From contig NZ_BQYK01000003.1 of NCBI RefSeq assembly GCF_023168145.1, forward strand, positions 479,819 through 543,818: a DNA stretch of 64,000 bases, written 5' to 3'. Origin of the DNA: Sporosarcina sp. NCCP-2222. Its GTDB lineage: Bacteria; Bacillota; Bacilli; Bacillales_A; Planococcaceae. A program made the translations under genes and the position numbers. Shown here one piece after another: positions 18,814-26,513 of the stretch (positions within the stretch are counted from its first letter, which is position 1; each line of letters begins with the position of its first letter). Under the pieces are notes generated by a model. It had not been told where the DNA came from. It saw only the letters and a program-made list of their open reading frames with translations, and did not search any database.

Positions 18814-19848
18814 TTAAATAAATAAAGGAACGCCCGTCAATCCGGCTGTTTCCTTATAACCACATTGGATATTCATATTTTGAATTGCCTGGCCCGCGGC
18901 TCCCTTCACCAAGTTATCGATAACAGAAACGATTGTTGCCCTATTCGTCCTTTCATCTACTCTTACGTGGATATCGCAGTAATTGGAGCCATACACTTGA
19001 TTCGTCCCCATGACGGCCGCTTCCCGAATGATTCGTACAAAGGGGTTGCTTTCATATGCAATTTCAAGACAGTCAAACAAATCCGACTCTTGCATATTTG
19101 CCGTGATTGGCGCATAGCTTGTCGCCATAATGCCGCGCGTCATTGGAACAAGATGCGTCGTGAACGTGATGGGTGAAGAAGCCTTGGCAAATTGGCCAAT
19201 CGCCTGCTCGATTTCCGGGATATGCTGGTGTTCATGCAATTTGTATATCGAGAGGTTTTCATTCGTCTCGGCAAAATGAGTTATTCTGCTAAGCGTATTG
19301 CCGGCTCCCGATACACCGCTTTTCGCGTCGATAATGATAGAATCCCCGCCGATGACCCCTTCTTTTAGCAATGGCAGCAAAGAGAGCAAAACTGCGGTAG
19401 GATAACAACCCGGATTTGCGATTAGCTGAGCTTCAGAAATGGCAGTTCGGTTCCATTCCGTTAATCCGTACACACTGGCTTCAAGCATTTCCTCCGTGGC
19501 AGGCTGTTTTTTATACCAGTGACTATAATCATCCGGATTTTTTAATCGAAAATCTCCCGACAGGTCAATTAACTTCGGTTTTTTCCCAAGCAAAAAAGGA
19601 AAAAGGGTACTCGTCACCCCTGCCGGCGTACTGGCGAATACAATATCCATTTCCGCTAACACTTCCAAGTCAATCGAGTGAAGCGGCACATCGTATAGCC
19701 CCTTCAAATGTGCATACTTGGCAGAGTAATTCACGCCTTCTTCAGAAGAAGTGAATAAACTGATTTGTTTAACCTCCGGATGCCCGTGGAGCAGACGTAT
19801 CAGTTCGACTCCACCGTAACCCGTCGCACCAATGATTCCAACCTTCAA
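18814..19848 (-). CDS. argC: N-acetyl-gamma-glutamyl-phosphate reductase
   Basis: NADPH-dependent reductase of arginine synthesis and first gene of argCJBD. From TTG 19848 the protein is 344 residues, close to the B. subtilis enzyme; AAGGGG lies 8 bases before it. Longer in-frame starts would overlap the promoter. Landmarks are the Rossmann start KVGIIGATGYGGVEL, the catalytic Cys in LIANPGCYPTAVLL and His region YKLHEHQHIPEIEQ. Confidence 0.95.
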   Translation of the reverse strand: MKVGIIGATGYGGVELIRLLHGHPEVKQISLFTSSEEGVNYSAKYAHLKGLYDVPLHSIDLEVLAEMDIVFASTPAGVTSTLFPFLLGKKPKLIDLSGDFRLKNPDDYSHWYKKQPATEEMLEASVYGLTEWNRTAISEAQLIANPGCYPTAVLLSLLPLLKEGVIGGDSIIIDAKSGVSGAGNTLSRITHFAETNENLSIYKLHEHQHIPEIEQAIGQFAKASSPITFTTHLVPMTRGIMATSYAPITANMQESDLFDCLEIAYESNPFVRIIREAAVMGTNQVYGSNYCDIHVRVDERTNRATIVSVIDNLVKGAAGQAIQNMNIQCGYKETAGLTGVPLFI

Positions 19849-19876
19849 CACCCTCACCCCTTTTGTGATTATGATT

Positions 19877-19905
19877 AGTATACTTATGCATAAATATAAA
19901 GTCAA
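19877..19905 (-). promoter_or_regulatory. Sigma-A promoter of argCJBD
   Basis: Minus strand TTGACT (19900-19905), a 17-base spacer and TATACT (19877-19882), about 30 bases before the argC start. Confidence 0.8.
19887..19900 (+). promoter_or_regulatory. Predicted ARG box (ArgR/AhrC operator) of argC
   Basis: TGCATAAATATAAA lies in the -35/-10 spacer of the argC promoter. It matches the ArgR half-site palindrome TGAATWWWWATTCA at 11 of 14 positions and differs from the argH box at only 2. Confidence 0.6.
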
Positions 19906-19982
19906 CTGTATTTTTATTAATTTTGTAAACTATTTCATTTTACCTGGGCTAACATCTTGTTTTGCATTCAAGCGGATTATGA

Positions 19983-20009
19983 TATAATCTTTTTATTACT
20001 TGGTACTAA
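19983..20009 (+). promoter_or_regulatory. fabI extended -10 promoter with predicted FapR operator
   Basis: TGATATAAT (19980-19988) is an extended -10. Immediately downstream TTATTACTTGGTACTAA (19993-20009) matches the FapR inverted repeat (TTAGTACC...GTACTAA, from memory) at all but about 2 positions, over the expected start of transcription. FapR represses fatty acid genes and is released by malonyl-CoA. Confidence 0.75.
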
Positions 20010-20047
20010 TAGAAGGTGATAGTTTATCGCCGAATCAGGAGGTCATT

Positions 20048-20827
20048 ATGGAGGATTTGCTGAAGCTGAATGGGAAAAATATTGTCGTCATGGGTGTGGC
20101 AAATGAACGGAGCATCGCATGGGGCGTCGCAAAATCGCTTTTCGACGTAGGGGCGAATGTGATTTTCACGTACCGGAAAGAACGGTCATTAGCAAAGCTG
20201 GAAAAAGCATTAGAGAAAGCTGGCTTAGAACCAAAAATGATCGTCCAATGTGATGTGAACGAAGATGAAAGCATTGAACATGCCTTCACATTAATTGGCG
20301 AAACATTGGGCACGATCCACGGGGTAGTTCACTCCATTGCATTTGCACATGCCGAAGACTTGCATGCAGATTATATAAATACATCTAGAAGCGGTTATGC
20401 ATTCGCTCAAGATTCCAGCTCATATTCACTTGTTGCCACAGCACGGGAGGCCCGCCGTTTCATGACAGAAGGCGGTTCTATCATTACAATGAGTTATTTA
20501 GGCGCTGAACGCGTCTTGGAAGGATACAATGTGATGGGTGTCGCAAAGGCTGCACTTGAAGCATCGGTCCGCTATCTGGCGAGCGACCTCGGTAAGGACG
20601 CCATCCGCATCAACGCCATTTCAGCTGGGGCTGTTCGTACCCTGTCTGCGAAAGGCGTTCCGTCCTTCAACACAATTCTTGGTCAAATTGAAGAACGCGC
20701 ACCGCTCAAGCGCAATATTACAAACGAAGAAGTCGCCAAAATGTCCATCGCCATGCTAAGCGATCTATCTTCTGGCGTGACAGGCGAAGTCATTTACGTG
20801 GATGCAGGCTATCACATTATGGGATAA
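20048..20827 (+). CDS. fabI: Enoyl-[acyl-carrier-protein] reductase (NADH), FabI
   Basis: Last reductive step of each fatty acid elongation cycle; target of triclosan-type inhibitors. The 259 residues from ATG 20048 match B. subtilis FabI; CAGGAGGT lies just before it, and a longer in-frame start at 20000 would fall in the FapR site. The SDR fold shows VMGVANERSIAWG (cofactor loop), SIAFAHAEDL, and the catalytic Tyr/Lys spaced as YNVMGVAK. Monocistronic, with a strong terminator. Confidence 0.96.
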   Translation: MEDLLKLNGKNIVVMGVANERSIAWGVAKSLFDVGANVIFTYRKERSLAKLEKALEKAGLEPKMIVQCDVNEDESIEHAFTLIGETLGTIHGVVHSIAFAHAEDLHADYINTSRSGYAFAQDSSSYSLVATAREARRFMTEGGSIITMSYLGAERVLEGYNVMGVAKAALEASVRYLASDLGKDAIRINAISAGAVRTLSAKGVPSFNTILGQIEERAPLKRNITNEEVAKMSIAMLSDLSSGVTGEVIYVDAGYHIMG

Positions 20828-20833
20828 AAGGAG

Positions 20834-20866
20834 TCGGCAGGGATAGTATATTCCTGCCGATTTTTT
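20834..20866 (+). terminator. Terminator of fabI
   Basis: TCGGCAGG and CCTGCCGA pair around an 11-base loop and run into TTTTTT. Confidence 0.9.
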
Positions 20867-20911
20867 GTTGATTTAATTCTGTGCGGGCGCTTGCTTCCAA
20901 TTAACTTCAAC

Positions 20912-21093
20912 TGAACGCCATTAAATCAATTTGAACGCCAATAACTCCGGATGAATGCCAATAAATGGAGCGGGCTCCTTTTTGGCACGGTCACCTTGCT
21001 ATTTGGCGCATTATCTTTTTATTTGGCGCAGTCTTTTTCTTTATTTGGCGCGTACTCCTAGCTATTTGGCGCAAGATGCACTTTATTTGGCGC
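20912..21093. repeat. Mirror-image array of short repeats phased about 21 bp
   Basis: Between the convergent fabI and GNAT genes. Six copies on the plus strand of TATTTGGCGC or a close variant start at 20979, 21000, 21020, 21042, 21063 and 21084 (steps 21, 20, 22, 21, 21). To their left three opposite copies (TGAACGCCAATAA-like) start at 20912, 20932 and 20952 (steps 20, 20). A small hairpin GGAGCGGGCTCC (20967-20978) sits between the two sets. The sequence between motifs is not conserved. Function unknown; see findings. Confidence 0.85.
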
Positions 21094-21181
21094 GGTTCTA
21101 AGCTTTCTGATGCATGCTCACTCCCTAACCAAATCCTCTAAAGTCTTAACAACTGATTTCTTATGAACATCACTGTTCTCT

Positions 21182-21640
21182 TTACAGCAAATCTAATGGA
21201 TACACCATGCTGATTTCTTCCTCATCGACTTCGCTGGTGTGTTGAAAGCCTGCACTTTCGTATAGCTTGCATGCCACTTCATCTTCTTCGTGATAACAAA
21301 GGGTGATCGCCTCATACCTCTCTTTCTTTCCAACAAAAGACATCCACTCCTGCAGGGCGGCTTTGCCATAGCCCCTGCCTTGATATTGTTCTCCAATCAT
21401 GAACTGATCCAGCACACAATAGATCTTTCCGTTTTCTTCATAGTCCCGCTGCATCAGCAGACCTACGGGTAATTCAGCATAATAGATCGCGTAGACATGA
21501 CTGTTTTGGTTTCGAAAAGCGTATGCCCTCGCCATGATGGTGACGTTCGGAGCGACAAACTTGCTCTGCTCTTGCCTCACCTTCAATGAATTAAATATAC
21601 GCCAATTGTCTGGTGTTATCTCCCTAAAATGAATGGTCAT
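21182..21640 (-). CDS. GNAT family N-acetyltransferase (diamine/spermidine acetyltransferase-like)
   Basis: A 152-residue GNAT enzyme. The acetyl-CoA loop is in IGEQYQGRGYGKAALQEW (Q-G-R-G-Y-G), preceded by the strand YCVLDQFMI, and the C-terminal LYESAGF is typical. The opening MTIHFREITPDNWRIFNSLKV resembles spermine/spermidine acetyltransferases of bacilli (BltD/PaiA-like), but the substrate is not certain. ATG start behind a G/A-rich site. It is convergent with fabI across the repeat array. Confidence 0.82.
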   Translation of the reverse strand: MTIHFREITPDNWRIFNSLKVRQEQSKFVAPNVTIMARAYAFRNQNSHVYAIYYAELPVGLLMQRDYEENGKIYCVLDQFMIGEQYQGRGYGKAALQEWMSFVGKKERYEAITLCYHEEDEVACKLYESAGFQHTSEVDEEEISMVYPLDLL

Positions 21641-21763
21641 CCTTTCCCCTCCCCCCTACTGCTTATCTATTATTTTACTGGTTCCCGTGGAGGAGTCTAG
21701 CACAGGGTAGAAAACTAGTAACTTCGTAGAGCTTTTTTCGTCTTAATTAATGAGGTGAACGAA

Positions 21764-22666
21764 ATGAAAAGTAAACCGATATACGTGGAAATCCATATAG
21801 AGGCTGATGTGGATGCAGTTTGGAAAGCGTCCCAGGACCCGTATCTACATTCCCAATGGGATTTGCGCTTTTCTTCCATCACTTATTTGCCGAGGAACGA
21901 TGGCGAGCCCCAACTGTTTACCTATGAAAGAAAGGTTTTGCCCTTCTTTTCCGTACAAGGATGGGGGAAGAGCTCCGGTGTGTCGAATCAACTGGACGGC
22001 AGCCGTTCTTCTGCACTTCATTTCGGGACCGAGCAATGGTTTTCTCCGATTAAAGAAGGCAAAGGGTACTGGAAGTATGTACCTGAAAACGATGGTACGA
22101 CATTTTTAACGCAATATAACTATGATGCTGCCTTCGGCAAAGCAGGAACGGTTCTTGATACATATCTCTTCCGGCCGGTAATGGGCTGGGCGACCGCCCT
22201 CAGTTTTGACGTGTTGAAAAAATGGCTGGAGAAAGGCGAATCGCCGGCTTCCCAATATTTACGTTTTTTCACTGCGTATGGCCTTTCTATTTTCTTCGCA
22301 TTTATTTGGATGTATCAAGGTCTTCTGCCAAAGCTGATTGGAATGCACCCTGAAGAGCGTTCCATGATGGGTTCCGCGTTGCATCTGAGCGACGCCCAAT
22401 CGGCAAAGGCAGTGTTCGTGATTGGTATAATGGAAGTTTTATTCGGTCTTTTCTGGCTTGTTTATCGAAGAAAAAGGCGCCTATTTGCTTTGCAGTTAAT
22501 CGTTTTTCCACTTCTGACGATTGGCGCCATCCTATCCAGTCCGGGAATTGCGATTGATCCATTCAATCCCGTCACATTCAATCTAGCATTATTTGTCTTA
22601 ACATGGATTGGATATGCCAACAGCGATCATTTGCCTACTGCTACCACATGTAAGAGAAAGCGGTGA
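21764..22666 (+). CDS. yndG: YndG-like: SRPBCC domain fused to DoxX-like membrane domain
   Basis: A 300-residue protein. Residues 1-150 resemble an SRPBCC/polyketide-cyclase-type lipid-binding fold (IHIEADVDAVWKASQDP). About 165-290 contain four hydrophobic helices of DoxX-like type. First of three genes in the order of B. subtilis yndG-yndH-yndJ. ATG 21764 is preceded by GAGGTGA; a GTG three codons earlier is inside that site. The role of the cluster is unknown. It ends 4 bases before the next start. Confidence 0.78.
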   Translation: MKSKPIYVEIHIEADVDAVWKASQDPYLHSQWDLRFSSITYLPRNDGEPQLFTYERKVLPFFSVQGWGKSSGVSNQLDGSRSSALHFGTEQWFSPIKEGKGYWKYVPENDGTTFLTQYNYDAAFGKAGTVLDTYLFRPVMGWATALSFDVLKKWLEKGESPASQYLRFFTAYGLSIFFAFIWMYQGLLPKLIGMHPEERSMMGSALHLSDAQSAKAVFVIGIMEVLFGLFWLVYRRKRRLFALQLIVFPLLTIGAILSSPGIAIDPFNPVTFNLALFVLTWIGYANSDHLPTATTCKRKR

Positions 22667-22670
22667 AAGT

Positions 22671-23279
22671 ATGTCCATCTATCAAGAAATACTCGGGGAT
22701 CGCTTTGAACAATTGCACCCTAAGCTGCAACAAAGGTATCAGATTGAGGAAGGCTCCCCTTTTCTCGGAAAGGGAATGATGCATGAAATAAATGGAGGCC
22801 CCGCATGGCTTTATCCGTTATTTCGGCTGGGCGTACGTTGGAAGCTGTTATTTCCGGAACGCGGACTCGCCGTTCCCTTTACGGTGACTAACCGTTTTCA
22901 AATTGGAAGAGATGGAGAGCAGCAAATCCACTGGGAGCGGGTTTTTCATTTCTCAAAGAAAAAGCGCTATTTCAACGCCTTGATGAGTTTGGATCAAAAT
23001 CGTTCCATCATTAAGGATTACTTAGGGGAGCCCGCCTTGGTCTATTCCGACTTGATTTTCACTGTTACGGATACCAAGGAACTGTTGATTCAATCCAAGG
23101 ATCAGCGACTTGTTATCGGAAAGCTGGAAGTGCCGCTGCCTTATCCTTTACAAGGGCTCGCTACGGTCCGTGAAGGGTACGATGATGTGCGAGATGTCTA
23201 TACCATCCATGTCCGTGTCCGCAATCCATTGCTTGGCCATCTCTTTTCATACAAAGGAGAGTTTGTGGAAGATGAGTAA
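22671..23279 (+). CDS. yndH: DUF4166 protein (YndH-like)
   Basis: A 202-residue DUF4166 protein. Typical features are EILGDRFEQLHPKLQQRY at the start and strand-rich regions such as WERVFHF and GLATVREGYDD. In B. subtilis and relatives the same domain is found next to YndG/YndJ. ATG 22671 follows GCGGTGAAAG. It overlaps yndJ by 8 bases. Cytosolic or peripheral; function unknown. Confidence 0.8.
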   Translation: MSIYQEILGDRFEQLHPKLQQRYQIEEGSPFLGKGMMHEINGGPAWLYPLFRLGVRWKLLFPERGLAVPFTVTNRFQIGRDGEQQIHWERVFHFSKKKRYFNALMSLDQNRSIIKDYLGEPALVYSDLIFTVTDTKELLIQSKDQRLVIGKLEVPLPYPLQGLATVREGYDDVRDVYTIHVRVRNPLLGHLFSYKGEFVEDE

Positions 23280-24831
23280 ATTCGTGTTATCCCATCTACT
23301 TTTATTTTTGTTCATCGCGCTCGCGAGCACTCAAACCTGGCCATTTTTGCTTTTAACAGCCGCACAAATTGTCTATGTACCCATCATGCTTAAGCTGGTC
23401 ATGAAGGATGATGGGTTTGCCCATATTTATCTTTACTTCGCCATACCGGCTTATGTTTCAGTAGCATTCCTGCAAATTACCCATGTATCTTGGGCAATCG
23501 TGCCCGCAGGCATCTATTTGCTCTACACACTCGCCATTGCATTCTATGGAGTCACTCGTTTTTGCAAAAGAGGTTTTACGAACGCGGAAGAGCTCTCGAT
23601 TGATCTCGGGTTGATTTACCTCGCGATGGGAGGGGCTTGGTTCTTTGCCTTTATTGGCGATATCAACACTGGGTTTTCACCACTTCTTACATGGCTGACA
23701 GCAATCCATTTTCATTATTCAGCATTTCTATTGCCCATTTTCATCGGACTAGCCGGTCGTATTTCCAAGCCGGCCCGTTTTACGCTTTATGCAGGACTGC
23801 TGTTGATTGCTCCGATGCTCGTAGCCATTGGCATCACGTTTTCAAGATGGATTGAACTGCTTTCCGTTTTGGTCTATATCATCGGATTAGTCGGAATGAA
23901 TTTCATTGTCTGGAGACTCAAACGGATTCCACCTACCCAGAAATGGCTCATACGAGTGTCCTTCGCGTCCTTGGTGCTGACCATTTTGTTTTCTTTGCTC
24001 TATGTATTAGGAAATGGATTTGGATTGACCTCTATGACAATCGATGACATGCTGCGCTTCCATGGCATCCTAAATTGCATCATATTTGCTTTATTCGGAG
24101 TCGCCGGCTGGTTAGTGAATACTCCGGAGCCTGTTTATCAACCGCCCTCTTTTCCCATCAGTAACATACGCGGCAAGCAAGTTGTGGAGCAATTAGGAAC
24201 GGCCGGAAGCGGAAAAGGCCTAGTGGACGATATGAAACTGTATCAATTACAGGGGGTCGCTCCTCAAATTGCTGATTTCTATGAGAATACGCGGGAATAT
24301 CGTTTACTCGCAACAGTCAGATGGCATGCCTGGTTCAAACCGTTTGCTTGGATTTATTCATGGTTTAGCCGAAGAACGGAGCAGATTAATTTGCCGACGC
24401 ACGGCAGGCAAGTGGAGATGACGGGAGATGTGATCCAGTTACATGACCAATTGGATGACAGAGAAAATGTCAGGGCGTGGATTAGGAAAGTGGAGAAACA
24501 GTATGCCTTTATCGCACTGTATTCCTCCCATTACTCTTCAGAAGGAAAACCGTATATGAATATTGCGCTTCCACTCCCTTTTACAAATATGACGGGTGTT
24601 TTGGAATTGATAGGTACAGACCAAGGATTAATTTTGACAAGTGAACGCACCTTCCGCACTTCAGATGCAGGCATATATTTGATTGGCAAGAAAGGGTATC
24701 GGTTCAGATTGCCATTGGAAGAACGTTTTAAGGTGATTGCTGAGAAAAATGGGACCTTGCAAGCAGTACATAAGATGAAACTATTCGCGATTCCTTTTTT
24801 GACGATCGACTACACGATCAATAAAAAATAA
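23272..24831 (+). CDS. yndJ: YndJ-like membrane protein
   Basis: A 519-residue protein starting at ATG 23272, inside the end of yndH. About residues 1-290 hold nine or so membrane helices; the remaining 230 residues are soluble and contain charged, strand-rich segments (TEQINLPTHGRQVEMTGDV). This layout fits YndJ-like proteins. Translational coupling with yndH suggests the three products work together at the membrane. Activity unknown. Confidence 0.8.
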   Translation: MSKFVLSHLLLFLFIALASTQTWPFLLLTAAQIVYVPIMLKLVMKDDGFAHIYLYFAIPAYVSVAFLQITHVSWAIVPAGIYLLYTLAIAFYGVTRFCKRGFTNAEELSIDLGLIYLAMGGAWFFAFIGDINTGFSPLLTWLTAIHFHYSAFLLPIFIGLAGRISKPARFTLYAGLLLIAPMLVAIGITFSRWIELLSVLVYIIGLVGMNFIVWRLKRIPPTQKWLIRVSFASLVLTILFSLLYVLGNGFGLTSMTIDDMLRFHGILNCIIFALFGVAGWLVNTPEPVYQPPSFPISNIRGKQVVEQLGTAGSGKGLVDDMKLYQLQGVAPQIADFYENTREYRLLATVRWHAWFKPFAWIYSWFSRRTEQINLPTHGRQVEMTGDVIQLHDQLDDRENVRAWIRKVEKQYAFIALYSSHYSSEGKPYMNIALPLPFTNMTGVLELIGTDQGLILTSERTFRTSDAGIYLIGKKGYRFRLPLEERFKVIAEKNGTLQAVHKMKLFAIPFLTIDYTINKK

Positions 24832-24860
24832 CGGCGAGGGCAGCCCCCGCCGTTTTCGTT
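24831..24860. terminator. Bidirectional terminator between yndJ and argH
   Basis: AACGGCGAGGG pairs with CCCCCGCCGTT around CAG-type loop, followed by TTTCGTTT; the A-rich start gives a T-run for argH. Confidence 0.8.
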
Positions 24861-24863
24861 TGC

Positions 24864-26195
24864 TTATTGATCCCCTACTTCTTTCATCAAGCCTTTATTC
24901 CCTTTTGCTAAAATATTTTCATAGTCGATGTACTCGTAAATGTCATCACTGATCGCACTGCTGAATGACGCGAGTTCTTCTACTGTCAAATCCTCGATCG
25001 CCTTGCTTTCTGTTTCGCAATAAAGGATGATCTTGCCTACGATTTCATGGGCATCCCGGAAAGGTGTGCCTTTGCTGACGAGGTAATCAGCGACTTCCGT
25101 CGCATTCAAAAATCCGCCTTTGATCGCCGCTTTCATCCGGTCTGCATTGACCGTCAGCGTATCAATCATTTTCGACATGATTTCCATGCAATCCAGTACC
25201 GTATCGAGTGCATCGAAAAACTGCTCTTTATCCTCTTGCATGTCCTTGTTATAGGTCAACGGCAGACCTTTCAAAGTAGTCAGCAAAGCGAAGAGCGAAC
25301 CGTAAACCCGGCCAGTTTTCCCACGAATCAATTCAGCGGCATCCGGATTTTTCTTTTGCGGCATAATACTGCTGCCGGTTGAATATGCGTCTGCCATCGT
25401 AATGAACTTGAATTCCTGGCTACTCCAAAGAATCAATTCCTCGCTCAGACGGCTCAGGTGCATCATGATGATAGAGAAGTCGGACATGAGCTCCAGCATA
25501 TAATCACGGTCACTGACACCATCGAGAAAATTATCGACAGGTTTAGAGAAATTCAGCAGCATGGTTGTTACATTGCGGTCGATTTCGTGTGTTGTCCCGG
25601 CAAGTGCCCCGCAGCCCAATGGATTCTCATCTAGCAATTCCATCGCATTGGCAATCCTTTTTTTATCTCGCTTGAACATTTGTTCATAGGCGCCTAAATG
25701 ATGCCCGAACGTCACAACCTGGGCACGCTGCAAATGGGTATACCCTGGCATGATCACATTATTCGTTTTTGCTTTCGCGTGCAAAGAGTCAATGAGCGTC
25801 TGCAAGCCATCCATCACTTCCACTGCTTTGTTCTTCGCATACAGTCTCATGTCGACCGCCACTTGGTCATTCCGGCTGCGTGCTGTATGCAGCTTTTTTC
25901 CAGTTTCGCCGACACGTTCCGTTAAATGGACTTCAATAAAAGAATGAATGTCTTCATAATCCCCTTCAATAGACAGCACACCCGATTCAATGTCATACAG
26001 AATGGACTCAAGTCCTTGCACGAGTAGGTCGCCTTCTTCCGGTGTCAGCAGATCGCAATGAACTAGCATTGTTACATGCGCCAAGCTTCCCGCAATATCC
26101 TCTTTGTATAATCGATAATCAACTGGCAGCGATGTATTGAATTGCTCCATAATTTCATCGGCCCGGCTTGTAAAACGTCCGCCCCAAAGTTTCAT
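24864..26195 (-). CDS. argH: Argininosuccinate lyase
   Basis: Last step of arginine synthesis: cleaves argininosuccinate to arginine and fumarate. At 443 residues it is slightly shorter than the usual 455-460. The fumarase/aspartase signature GSSIMPQKKNPD is intact, as are HTARSRNDQVAVDMRLY and GYTHLQRAQVVTFGHH with the catalytic His. In most bacilli argG lies directly upstream; here no argG is present, and argH has its own promoter and predicted ARG box. ATG start behind GAGAGGTTG. Confidence 0.95.
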   Translation of the reverse strand: MKLWGGRFTSRADEIMEQFNTSLPVDYRLYKEDIAGSLAHVTMLVHCDLLTPEEGDLLVQGLESILYDIESGVLSIEGDYEDIHSFIEVHLTERVGETGKKLHTARSRNDQVAVDMRLYAKNKAVEVMDGLQTLIDSLHAKAKTNNVIMPGYTHLQRAQVVTFGHHLGAYEQMFKRDKKRIANAMELLDENPLGCGALAGTTHEIDRNVTTMLLNFSKPVDNFLDGVSDRDYMLELMSDFSIIMMHLSRLSEELILWSSQEFKFITMADAYSTGSSIMPQKKNPDAAELIRGKTGRVYGSLFALLTTLKGLPLTYNKDMQEDKEQFFDALDTVLDCMEIMSKMIDTLTVNADRMKAAIKGGFLNATEVADYLVSKGTPFRDAHEIVGKIILYCETESKAIEDLTVEELASFSSAISDDIYEYIDYENILAKGNKGLMKEVGDQ

Positions 26196-26214
26196 GTATA
26201 TTCAACCTCTCTTT

Positions 26215-26228
26215 TGTATATTTATTCA
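26215..26228 (-). promoter_or_regulatory. Predicted ARG box of argH
   Basis: Minus strand TGAATAAATATACA matches TGAATWWWWATTCA at 13 of 14 positions, just downstream of the argH promoter. A weaker copy (TGAATATACATGAA, 26194-26207) overlaps the start codon. Confidence 0.75.
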
Positions 26229-26236
26229 TATGGAGT

Positions 26237-26265
26237 AGTATAAAGATTTTTCTCAGATAACGCAA
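26237..26265 (-). promoter_or_regulatory. Sigma-A-like promoter of argH
   Basis: Minus strand TTGCGT (26260-26265), 17-base spacer, TATACT (26237-26242). Confidence 0.55.
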
Positions 26266-26341
26266 GGAGACGTGGCATGTTATTCCATACCATGATACTA
26301 CAAATAGCTTCCTCCTGCCCTGTCTCAGTTAACTCAAAAAG

Positions 26342-26370
26342 TTGCTCGCTTTCTCTAGGAATGGTATGCT
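26342..26370 (+). promoter_or_regulatory. Candidate promoter ahead of the CDF leader
   Basis: TTGCTC (26342-26347), 17-base spacer, TATGCT (26365-26370). It would give a leader of about 100 bases ending in the hairpin at 26446. Confidence 0.4.
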
Positions 26371-26445
26371 GAAAGGACCGACTTATAAATGAGGGATTAT
26401 CTTGAATACATCCATCTTACAATACAATGACTGTTTAAATCACTG

Positions 26446-26480
26446 AACCCTTGACAACTCTATGTCAAGGGTTTTTGTTT
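26446..26480 (+). terminator. Terminator-like hairpin / palindrome just upstream of the CDF gene
   Basis: AACCCTTGACA and TGTCAAGGGTT form a perfect 11-bp stem with a 6-base loop, followed by TTTTTGTTT. It lies 34 bases before the CDF start. It could end a short leader RNA, or act as a DNA palindrome for a regulator, since it contains TTGACA-N6-TGTCAA. Confidence 0.65.
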
Positions 26481-26513
26481 CCTATGGGAAAAATTTAAAT
26501 TGGAGGGCTAACA

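Larger units (their letters stand above)
26196..26513. other. Divergent control region between argH and the CDF gene
   Basis: Holds the argH promoter and ARG box on the left and, on the right, a candidate promoter (26342-26370) and perfect hairpin (26446-26480) before the CDF gene. No coding frame is supported. Confidence 0.6.

Noticed and set aside
19849..19905. Longer ArgC from the upstream ATG
   Set aside because: It overlaps the promoter -10/-35; TTG 19848 gives the usual length and has AAGGGG.
20000..20047. Longer N-terminus of FabI from ATG 20000
   Set aside because: It would begin within the FapR box, lacks a ribosome site and exceeds the known length; ATG 20048 has AGGAGG.
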